Shown here piece by piece: positions 16,797-22,909 of a DNA stretch of 36,004 nt. Positions within the stretch are counted from its first letter, which is position 1. The number at the start of each line of letters is the position of its first letter. The notes under the pieces are model-generated. The model was given only the letters and a program-made list of their open reading frames with translations. It was not told the DNA's origin and did no database searches. Made by a program: the position numbers and the translations under genes. Source of the stretch: Nonomuraea ceibae (GTDB lineage: Bacteria; Actinomycetota; Actinomycetes; Streptosporangiales; Streptosporangiaceae); assembly GCF_019396325.1 (NCBI RefSeq), contig NZ_JAHKRO010000092.1:1-36004 (forward strand), in the 5' to 3' direction.

Positions 16797-17827
16797 CCGC
16801 AGACCCCGCACCCGGCGTCGCGCCCGTACGCCCTCGTGGTCGTCTCCAGCGTCAGCAGGTCCAGCCACACCGCCCGGCCGCGCAGCGCGGGCGGGCCGGT
16901 GCCGGTCAGGTGGCGGATCACCTCCGAGGCGAGCATCCCGGCCACGATCGCGCACAGCGGCCCGAACGACGGCGCGGCCCGGCCCTCGTTGTCGCTGACG
17001 GGCAGCTCGGCGGTGCCGTAGCGGGCGGCCAGGGCGCGTTCCTGGCAGGTCAGGCAGCCGGTCTCGCCGGGGACGACGAGCGGACCGGCCAGCCCGGTGT
17101 GCTGGTTGAAGCCGCCGGTCACGAAGGGCACGCCCGCCTCGACGCAGGCTTCGTTGACCCAGCGGCGGATGTGCGGCTGCGGGGTGTCGACGGTGTTGAC
17201 GACCAGGTCGGCGTCCGTGGGCACGTCGCGCGGGCCGGTGATGCGCCGCGTGACCTGGGTGATCTCCACCTCTGGGCTGCGGCGGCGCAGCGCGCGGGCG
17301 GCGGCGTCGGTCTTGGCCGCGCCCAGGTCGTCCATCGTGTAGAGGTGCTGACGGTGCAGGTTGCCGAGCTCCACCCGGTCGTCGTCGAGCAGCGTCAGCC
17401 TGCCCACGCCCGAGGTCGCCAGGTGCAGGGCGACGCCCGCGCCGATCGCCCCGGCGCCGAGCACCGCCACGTGCGCCCGCGCCAGGTCGCCGAGTGCGGC
17501 GGCGGCCCGCCCCGCCGGATGGAACATCGCCAGGAACAGCCCGAACCGCCCCAGCCGGTCGTCGGCCGCCAGCGCGCCGAGGTCGGCCTCGGTCACCAGC
17601 ACCCGCGCCTCCAGCAGCCGGTCGACCGCCGCGTCGATCTCCCGGGGCGCCACCTCGGGAATGAGCGCGTGCAACTCGCCGCGCGCCACCGGCTCGCGCG
17701 CGCACAGCCGGATGAGCCGGCGCAGCGGCTCCGGTGCGGGATCCAGGATCTGCCCGGTGGGCGGAAAGTCCCCCAGTCTGACTTTATTATTGACGTCATC
17801 AACAAAAAGTGGAAAAGCCGGATTCAC
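16793..17827 (-). CDS. ThiF/E1-like adenylyltransferase of a candidate RiPP system
   Basis: Protein of 344 residues. Residues 1-80 resemble a winged-helix domain of the kind that binds a peptide substrate. Residues ~117-330 are a ThiF/MoeB/E1 fold: nucleotide loop GAGAIG (124-129), LDDDRVELGNLHRQ (147-160) with the Asp and Arg of the active site, and Lys 172. A structural zinc site is suggested by CxxC pairs at 258/261 and 340/343. The family activates a peptide C-terminus as an acyl-adenylate. I chose GTG 17827, preceded by AAGGG; a TTG at 17842 is possible. The first ~20 codons are unusually AT-rich. It is coupled to the protease gene. Confidence 0.82.
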   Translation of the reverse strand: MNPAFPLFVDDVNNKVRLGDFPPTGQILDPAPEPLRRLIRLCAREPVARGELHALIPEVAPREIDAAVDRLLEARVLVTEADLGALAADDRLGRFGLFLAMFHPAGRAAAALGDLARAHVAVLGAGAIGAGVALHLATSGVGRLTLLDDDRVELGNLHRQHLYTMDDLGAAKTDAAARALRRRSPEVEITQVTRRITGPRDVPTDADLVVNTVDTPQPHIRRWVNEACVEAGVPFVTGGFNQHTGLAGPLVVPGETGCLTCQERALAARYGTAELPVSDNEGRAAPSFGPLCAIVAGMLASEVIRHLTGTGPPALRGRAVWLDLLTLETTTRAYGRDAGCGVCG

Positions 17828-17865
17828 CTGAACCCTTGCCAATGCCGCTCCCGGAACGCTGAGGT

Positions 17866-17896
17866 GCGGGGCCTCCTCCCGCGACGAAGGCCCCGC
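17866..17896 (-). terminator. Hairpin between the peptide gene and the ThiF gene
   Basis: A perfect 9-bp inverted repeat, GCGGGGCCT (17866-17874) and AGGCCCCGC (17888-17896), with a 13-nt loop, lies 7 bp after the peptide stop and 38 bp before the ThiF start. There is no T run. Such stems between a RiPP precursor gene and its enzyme genes typically attenuate read-through or stabilise the short precursor mRNA. Confidence 0.6.
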
Positions 17897-17902
17897 CGAC
17901 GG

Positions 17903-17965
17903 TCAGCAACTGTTGCTGTTGCCTGTCGTCTCCACTTCTTCGACCTTCTTGATCTCGATCGTCAT
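17903..17965 (-). CDS. Candidate RiPP precursor peptide, 20 residues
   Basis: An ORF too short for standard calling encodes MTIEIKKVEEVETTGNSNSC. It has a textbook ribosome-binding site (GAAGGG, about 8 nt before ATG) and a clean TGA. The first ~12 residues are charged (Lys/Glu) and leader-like; the tail TTGNSNSC holds modifiable Thr, Ser, Asn and a C-terminal Cys. Codons such as GAA, ACA and AGT are less GC-rich than those of the neighbours. It is followed by a hairpin, then an E1-like activator and a PqqD/M50 membrane protease on the same strand, an arrangement typical of RiPP operons. I do not recognise the peptide. An 87-codon alternative frame (17799-18062) exists but has worse support. 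Confidence 0.65.
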   Translation of the reverse strand: MTIEIKKVEEVETTGNSNSC

Positions 17966-18094
17966 CGGCGATCCCTTCGTCGATCGTGATTGGCCGATGC
18001 GATCGTAAGAAAAAAAGGGGCGATTGCGATAGACCCAACGACATTTTTTCCTTGTTTGACAAAAGCCGCTATTCCAGTGAGAGAATCCTCAACC
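17966..18094. promoter_or_regulatory. AT-rich divergent promoter region (peptide operon / AraC gene)
   Basis: This 129-bp spacer is far richer in A and T than the rest of the window, with A7 and T6 tracts. On the minus strand a TACGAT -10 candidate (18002-18007) lies 36 nt before the peptide ATG. On the plus strand a perfect TTGACA (18056-18061) with GAGAAT (18081-18086, 19-bp spacing) could drive the AraC gene at 18095. Both starts are inferred. Confidence 0.45.
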
Positions 18095-19009
18095 ATGAGC
18101 GCCGGGGAGAAGGTGCGCTACTGGCGCCATCCAGGAATGGGCGGGCTCGACCTCATGCGCGCCCGCTACGTCGGCCACCGCTTCAGCCGCCACAGCCACG
18201 ACACCTACGCCATCGGCGCCGTCGAGTCCGGCGCCGAGGCCATCCACCTGCCGGGCGGCCTGGCCCACGCCGGCGTCCACGAGGTCGTGCTCATCGACCC
18301 CGGCGTCGTCCACACCGGCCACGCCCACACCCCCGGCGGCTGGACGTACCGCGTCCTCTACCCCACGCCCGCCCAGCTCACCGCGCTCACCGGCCGCGAC
18401 GCCCCGTCCTTCGCCCGGCCGGTGGTCACCGACGCCCGCCTCGCCGCGCTCGTCGTCGCCGCGCACCGCGCCGCCGAGACCGAGGACCCGCTCACCGCCG
18501 ACATCGCCCTCCACCTGCTGCTGGCCCGCCTCGTCGCCACCCAGGCCCGGCCCCGCGCCGCCGCCCGCACCCTGTCCCGCGCCCTCTCCCGCACCGCCGC
18601 CGGGCCCACCGCCGCCGCCCGCGCCCGCGACCTCCTGCACGCCTGCCTCTCCCCGGAGACCCCCGCCGCCGCCCCGGCGGCGTGGAACTTTCACGCCCGC
18701 CCGCCCGGCCTGCGGGAGCTCGCCGAGGCCGTCGGGACCACGCCGTTCGCGCTCGTGCGGGCCTTCCGCCGCGCCTACGGCCTGCCGCCGCACGCCTACC
18801 TCACCCAGCTCCGCGTACGCCGCGCCCGCGAACTCCTGGCACGCGGCACGCCCCCCGCCGAGGCGGCCCAGGCCGCCGGGTTCTGCGACCAGTCGCACCT
18901 GTCACGCCACTTCCGCCGCATCGTCGGCACCACCCCCGGCGCCTACCAGCGAGCGGTGCAAGAACATCCAATCCCCCACACGCCGGGCCTTCCTACCGTG
19001 TCCGGATGA
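18095..19009 (+). CDS. AraC family transcriptional regulator
   Basis: A 304-residue regulator with an N-terminal AraC-type ligand-binding (cupin) half (~1-170: HRFSRHSHDTYAIGAVESG, GEVVLIDPG-like HEVVLIDPGVVHTG) and a C-terminal double helix-turn-helix (~205-295: LRELAEAVGTTPFALVRAFRRAYGLPPHAYL, then a second HTH with PAEAAQAAGFCDQSHLSRHFRRIVGTTPG). ATG 18095 was chosen; upstream frames run into the AT-rich promoter region. Its stop overlaps the start of the decarboxylase gene (ATGA), so it probably regulates that gene. It could also act on the divergent peptide operon. Confidence 0.9.
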   Translation: MSAGEKVRYWRHPGMGGLDLMRARYVGHRFSRHSHDTYAIGAVESGAEAIHLPGGLAHAGVHEVVLIDPGVVHTGHAHTPGGWTYRVLYPTPAQLTALTGRDAPSFARPVVTDARLAALVVAAHRAAETEDPLTADIALHLLLARLVATQARPRAAARTLSRALSRTAAGPTAAARARDLLHACLSPETPAAAPAAWNFHARPPGLRELAEAVGTTPFALVRAFRRAYGLPPHAYLTQLRVRRARELLARGTPPAEAAQAAGFCDQSHLSRHFRRIVGTTPGAYQRAVQEHPIPHTPGLPTVSG

Positions 19010-20415
19010 CGCATCACCCCATCGTGCCCCTCGACCCCACCGGCGACGCCCTCCACGACCTGACCCGCGAGGCGACCGCGTTCCTGACCGATTGGCTCTC
19101 CGAACTGCCCGCCTCCCCCGCCAGCGACTACCGCGACACCGCCCGCCTGACCGCCCTGCTGCGCCGCCCGCCCGGCGACGACCCCGGACACCTCGGCGAC
19201 CTCCTGGACACCTTCCGCCAGGCAGCCGGCCAGGGCGTCAACACCGCCGGCCCCGGCTACCTCGCCTACTTCCCCGCCGGCGGCCTCGTCTCCTCCGTGC
19301 TCGCCGAGATGCTCGCCCAGGCCGCCAACCGCTTCACCGGCGTCGCCCAGACCGCGCCCGCGCTCGTCGCCATGGAACACGGCGTCCTCACCTGGCTGGC
19401 CGCCCGCTTCGGCCTCCCGCCCGGCTCCGGCGGCCTCGTCACCACCGGCGCCTCACCGGCCAACCTGTCCGCCCTCGTCGCCGCCCGCCACGCCCGGCTC
19501 GGCGAGGACGCCCGCGACGGCACCCTGTACGTCACCGAGCACACCCACCTCAGCATCGCCAAGGCCGCCCGCATCGCCGGCCTGCCCGGCCGCGGCGTCC
19601 GCGTCGTGCCCTCCACCCCCGACCTGCGCATGGACGTGGCCGCCGCCGCCCGCATGATCGAAGCCGACCGCGCCGCCGGGCTGCGCCCCTTCCTCCTGGC
19701 GGGCACCGCCGGCACCACCAGCACCGGCACCGTCGACCCGCTCCCCGAACTGGCCCGCCTCGCCCGCGCCCACGACCTGTGGTTCCACGTCGACGCCGCC
19801 TACGGAGGCGGCTTCCAGCTCACCCGCCGCGGCCGCGCCACGCTCACCGGGATCGGCGAGGCCGACTCCATCGCCTTCGACCCGCACAAGAGCCTGTTCC
19901 TGCCGTACGGGACGGGCGTGCTCCTCGTCCGCGACCCCGCCCTGCTGCACGCCGCCCACGCCGCCGACGGCCAGTACCTCCAGGACATCGGCCAGATCGG
20001 CGGCCTGCCCGACTTCGGCCACCTCGGCGTCGAACTGACCCGCGAGTTCCGCGGCCTGCGCCTGTGGCTGCCGCTGCACCTGCACGGGGTGCGGGCCTTC
20101 GAGGAAGCCCTGGACGAGAAACTCGACCAGGCCGCCCTCGTCCACCGCGAACTCGCCGCCGACCCGCGCCTCGACGTCCCCTGGGAACCGGACCTCACCG
20201 TCGTCGTCTTCCGGCCGCGCGGCGGCGACGAGGCGGGCCGCGAACTGCTCGCCAGGATCAACGCCACCCGCCGCGTCTACCTGTCGAGCACCACCCTGGG
20301 CGGGCGCTTCTACCTGCGGCTGTGCGTCCTCAGCGTCCGCACCCGGCCGTCCCACGTCCGCCTGGCCCTCGACACCATCCGCACCACCCTCGACCACCTC
20401 ACCCCCACCCCCTAA
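19006..20415 (+). CDS. PLP-dependent group II decarboxylase
   Basis: Cytoplasmic amino-acid decarboxylase-type enzyme of 469 residues. The substrate-channel loop NTAGPGYLAYFPAGG is near 85-100. The cofactor Asp lies in HVDAAYGGGF (Asp 263), and the Schiff-base Lys is Lys 295 in DPHKSLFLPYG. These fit the tyrosine/DOPA/2,4-diaminobutyrate decarboxylase superfamily; the exact amino acid cannot be read from the sequence. It is translationally coupled to the AraC regulator. The amine product could serve acid or nitrogen stress or secondary metabolism; that is inference. Confidence 0.88.
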   Translation: MTHHPIVPLDPTGDALHDLTREATAFLTDWLSELPASPASDYRDTARLTALLRRPPGDDPGHLGDLLDTFRQAAGQGVNTAGPGYLAYFPAGGLVSSVLAEMLAQAANRFTGVAQTAPALVAMEHGVLTWLAARFGLPPGSGGLVTTGASPANLSALVAARHARLGEDARDGTLYVTEHTHLSIAKAARIAGLPGRGVRVVPSTPDLRMDVAAAARMIEADRAAGLRPFLLAGTAGTTSTGTVDPLPELARLARAHDLWFHVDAAYGGGFQLTRRGRATLTGIGEADSIAFDPHKSLFLPYGTGVLLVRDPALLHAAHAADGQYLQDIGQIGGLPDFGHLGVELTREFRGLRLWLPLHLHGVRAFEEALDEKLDQAALVHRELAADPRLDVPWEPDLTVVVFRPRGGDEAGRELLARINATRRVYLSSTTLGGRFYLRLCVLSVRTRPSHVRLALDTIRTTLDHLTPTP

Positions 20416-20465
20416 CCCCACCCCCGGGACCGGAGCCCCAGCGGCCACTCCACCCGCACGCCCAC

Positions 20466-20720
20466 GGACGCCCACCCGCAGGTGAACCCCGGTTCGGAGG
20501 GACGCCCCTGTCCGGGTGAGCGCCACATCCGGGCGGACGCCGCGGCCAGGCGGACGCCCCTCGGGGGGACGTCGCGCGTGGGGAAACTCCGGGCGCGAGG
20601 ATGCCCGGGCCGGGGGACGCCCCTTCCGGGGACGCTCGGTCCGGGCGGGCAGCTTCCGGGCGGGCGCCCTCTCCAGGGGGGCGGCCCCCGTTCAGGGGAC
20701 CTTGTGGGAGCGCGAGCTTC
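20466..20720. repeat. Degenerate ~16-bp tandem repeat, GC-rich
   Basis: The 340-bp gap between the decarboxylase and the convergent membrane gene holds no convincing ORF. It holds a decayed tandem array built around GGACGCCCCTtCCGG. Exact GGACGCCCCT occurs at 20500, 20552 and 20615. Related copies start near 20466, 20481, 20515, 20535, 20567, 20599 and 20630, with spacings close to 15-17 bp or twice that. The array fades toward 20720. Confidence 0.65.
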
Positions 20721-20758
20721 CCTCCAGGCCGTCGGGAAGGGGCGGGTTCCCCCGGGGT

Positions 20759-21229
20759 TCAGTCGGGGGCGGGGCGGCGTTCCAGCAGGTGCTTGCGCCG
20801 GAGAAGGGCGGCGCGGCGGGTGTGGGCGCGTACGGCGAGGAGGAGGGCGGCGGCGAGGAAGGCGCCGCCCACGGCCAGGGCGGGCAGCGGCGGGGTGGTG
20901 AAGGCGGCGACCAGGGCGGTCGTGGCGGCGGAGGCGACGACGGCGAGCCAGGCGGCGATGACCCGGTCGGTGGCGAAGAGCGGCACCCGCCGGGTGACCA
21001 GCCACCCCCCGTAGGCCGCCCAGGCCAGGCAGAACGCCAGGAACAGGGCGAAGGCCAGGTGGGTGCGCCCCGGCAGCGCCTCCTCGCTCGACCACAGCGC
21101 CCCCACGAACGCCGCCCCCGCCAGCCCCGCCACCAGCGCCACCACGGCGCGGACGCGGCTCCACGGCGACAGCGGCCCGGCCAGCCGGTCGATCATCTCC
21201 TGCGCCGTCGGGCGCGGCTCCTCATCCAT
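20759..21229 (-). CDS. Membrane protein coupled to ECF sigma factor
   Basis: A 156-residue protein with a short acidic N-terminus (~1-25) and four hydrophobic segments (about 28-50, 58-80, 88-110 and 115-135), ending in an Arg-rich tail. Its ATG 21229 overlaps the last codons of the sigma factor gene, with GAGGGAGAG as ribosome-binding site, so the pair is co-translated. That position often holds an anti-sigma factor, but no zinc-binding HxxxCxxC motif is present. The role is a guess: sigma regulator or sigma target. Confidence 0.72.
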   Translation of the reverse strand: MDEEPRPTAQEMIDRLAGPLSPWSRVRAVVALVAGLAGAAFVGALWSSEEALPGRTHLAFALFLAFCLAWAAYGGWLVTRRVPLFATDRVIAAWLAVVASAATTALVAAFTTPPLPALAVGGAFLAAALLLAVRAHTRRAALLRRKHLLERRPAPD

Positions 21230-21737
21230 GACTCTCCCTCAGTCGTCGCGCCAGCAGGCGGCGGGCCCGGTTCAGCCGGGACTTGACGGTGCCGGGCGGA
21301 ATCCCGCACACCTGCGCGCATTCCTCCACGGTCAGCTCCTCCAGGTAGAACAGGACGAGCACCTCCCGTTCGGCCACGGGCAGCGCGGCCAGCCCGGCGA
21401 CGAGCGAGGCGCGGTCCACCATCGCCTCGACGGGGTCGCCGGCGGCGGGTTCGGCGGCGGCGGGCTCCTCGGCGCGCCCGTACTCCTCGCGCAGCCGGTC
21501 GGCGACGGCCCGCCGGGCGACGGTGAACAGCCACGGCGTGAACCGTCCGGGTTCGCGCAGCCGGGGCAGCCCGCGCACCACCGCGAGCCAGATCTCCTGG
21601 GTCACGTCGTCGGCCCGCCCGGCGTCCAGCATGCGCCGCGTGTACGTCCACACGCGCGGATGCCAGCGGCGTACCAGTTCGGCCAGCGCCGCGCGCTCGC
21701 CGAGCTGGGCGCGCACCACCAGCAGCTCGTCCGTCAT
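21222..21737 (-). CDS. ECF-type RNA polymerase sigma factor
   Basis: A 171-residue extracytoplasmic-function sigma factor. Region 2 spans ~15-80 (WTYTRRMLDAGRADDVTQEIWLAVVRGL, the DDVTQE core-binding/-10 recognition part). An Ala/Glu/Pro-rich linker follows (~86-105). Region 4 is at ~112-165 (REVLVLFYLEELTVEECAQVCGIPPGTVKSRLNRARRLL), with the HTH that reads -35 elements. ATG 21737 follows a GAGAGGGG site. The gene is coupled to a membrane protein downstream, suggesting an envelope-signal response. Confidence 0.92.
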   Translation of the reverse strand: MTDELLVVRAQLGERAALAELVRRWHPRVWTYTRRMLDAGRADDVTQEIWLAVVRGLPRLREPGRFTPWLFTVARRAVADRLREEYGRAEEPAAAEPAAGDPVEAMVDRASLVAGLAALPVAEREVLVLFYLEELTVEECAQVCGIPPGTVKSRLNRARRLLARRLRESHG

Positions 21738-21784
21738 GTCGCCCCTCTCGTCAACCGGCTCAGTCGGCCCGGACGACCCCCCGG

Positions 21785-21825
21785 TTCACGATTCCCACAT
21801 ATGGGATATCGTCTCGCATATGGGA
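21785..21825 (+). promoter_or_regulatory. Leaderless promoter with CATATGGGA operator repeats
   Basis: -35 TTCACG (21785-21790), a 16-bp spacer, -10 TATCGT (21807-21812), then ATG at 21820, 7 nt later and with no ribosome-binding site. Two identical CATATGGGA elements (21798-21806 and 21817-21825) flank the -10, 19 bp apart. The first sits in the imperfect dyad TCCCACATATGGGA. This suits autoregulation by the XRE protein encoded here. Confidence 0.55.
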
Positions 21826-22377
21826 GACCTGGCGGAGAGACTCGCCGAGCGGCTGGCCGAGCTGCGGGCCGAGCGCGGCTGGTCGCTGGAGGAGCTGGCC
21901 GCCCGCGCCGGGATCAGCCGCTCGACCCTGTCCCGCCTCGAACGCGCGGAGATCAGCCCGACGGCCACCCTGCTCGGCAAGCTCTGCGCGGTCTACGGCC
22001 GGACGATGTCCCGCCTGCTCGCCGAGGTGGAGGCGGAGCCGCCCCAGCTCGTACGGGCCGCCGCGCAGCCGGTGTGGCGCGACGAGGCGTCCGGGTTCAC
22101 CCGCAGGTCGGTGTCGCCGCCGCATCCCGGCCTGCGCGGCGAGGTCGTCGAAGGCGCCCTGCGCCCCGGCGCCGACCTGGCCTACGACGCCCCGCCCGTG
22201 CCCGGCCTGGAGCAGCACATCTGGGTCCTGGAAGGGGTCGTGGAGATCACCGCCGGCGGGCGGACGCACCGGCTGGAGGCGGGCGACTGCCTGCGCTTCC
22301 GCCTCTGGGGCCGCTCCCGCTTCCACTGCCCCGGCCCCGCCCCCGTCCGCTACGCCCTGCTCGTCGTCCTGCCGTGA
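21820..22377 (+). CDS. XRE family regulator with C-terminal cupin domain
   Basis: A 185-residue regulator. Residues ~5-62 are a Cro/C1 HTH (RLAELRAERGWSLEELAARAGISRSTLSRLERAEISPT). Residues ~115-185 form a cupin barrel (EQHIWVLEGVVEITAGGRTHRLEAGDCLRF) that probably binds a small effector. I chose ATG 21820 over upstream starts because it sits 7 nt after a -10 box and gives a standard N-terminus. The GNAT gene begins 10 bp after its stop, so the two form an operon. This fusion is common for regulators of amino-acid or polyamine-related acetyltransferases. Confidence 0.9.
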   Translation: MGDLAERLAERLAELRAERGWSLEELAARAGISRSTLSRLERAEISPTATLLGKLCAVYGRTMSRLLAEVEAEPPQLVRAAAQPVWRDEASGFTRRSVSPPHPGLRGEVVEGALRPGADLAYDAPPVPGLEQHIWVLEGVVEITAGGRTHRLEAGDCLRFRLWGRSRFHCPGPAPVRYALLVVLP

Positions 22378-22387
22378 AGGAGCCGCC

Positions 22388-22909
22388 GTGCCCGCCATCG
22401 AACGCCTGACCCCCGCCACGTACGCCGGCGCGGTCAAGGAGCTGGCCGAAGTGCTGGCCGACGCGGTCGACGACGGGGCCTCGCTCGGGTTCGTCGCGCC
22501 GTTCGACCGGCAGGCGGCGGCCCGGTGGTGGCACGAGCAGGAGGCCGCGGTCGCCGCGGGCGCCCTGCTCGTGTGGACGGCCCGTGACGACGCCGGCGGC
22601 ATCGTCGCCACCGCCGGGCTGTCCCTGCCGGGCAAGGCCAACGCCCGGCACCGCGCCGAGGTCGTCAAGCTCCTCGTGCACCGCGACGCCCGGGGCCGGG
22701 GCCTGGCCCGCGCCCTGCTGGCCGCTCTCGAACAGGCCGCCCACGCCGCCGGGATCACGCTCCTGCTCCTCGACACGCGCAGCGGCAGCGCCGCCGAGAG
22801 CCTCTACCTGTCGGAGGGCTGGACCCGTTACGGCGTGGTCCCCGGCTACGCCGCCGACCCGGACGGCTCCCTCCAGGACTGCGGCTTCTTCTACAAGCGC
22901 CTCACATGA
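22388..22909 (+). CDS. GNAT family N-acetyltransferase
   Basis: Acetyl-CoA-dependent acetyltransferase of 173 residues. The acetyl-CoA-binding loop is visible as LLVHRDARGRGLARALLAALE (~96-116), containing the R/Q-x-x-G-x-G/A pattern as RGRGLA. The C-terminal part (LLLLDTRSGSAAESLYLSEGWTRYGVVPGYA) is the conserved motif B. GTG 22388 follows GAAGGAG. The substrate is unknown. It shares an operon with the XRE/cupin regulator and overlaps the convergent transporter gene by 8 bp. Confidence 0.88.
   Translation: MPAIERLTPATYAGAVKELAEVLADAVDDGASLGFVAPFDRQAAARWWHEQEAAVAAGALLVWTARDDAGGIVATAGLSLPGKANARHRAEVVKLLVHRDARGRGLARALLAALEQAAHAAGITLLLLDTRSGSAAESLYLSEGWTRYGVVPGYAADPDGSLQDCGFFYKRLT

Noticed and set aside
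16793..17965. Reading the peptide-ThiF pair as a microcin C7-like system
   Set aside because: Microcin C precursors end in Asn, which receives the nucleotide; here the last residue is Cys. No MccE-type acetyltransferase or peptidase and no dedicated exporter is adjacent.
17799..18062. An 87-codon minus-strand frame overlapping the 20-residue peptide gene
   Set aside because: It begins in the AT-rich promoter region without a convincing ribosome-binding site, runs into the ThiF start and has no recognisable features. The short ORF in the other frame has a better site and a better position.
17990..18094. An upstream start for the AraC regulator
   Set aside because: The extra 35 residues are encoded by AT-rich promoter DNA and do not resemble AraC N-termini; ATG 18095 is better placed.
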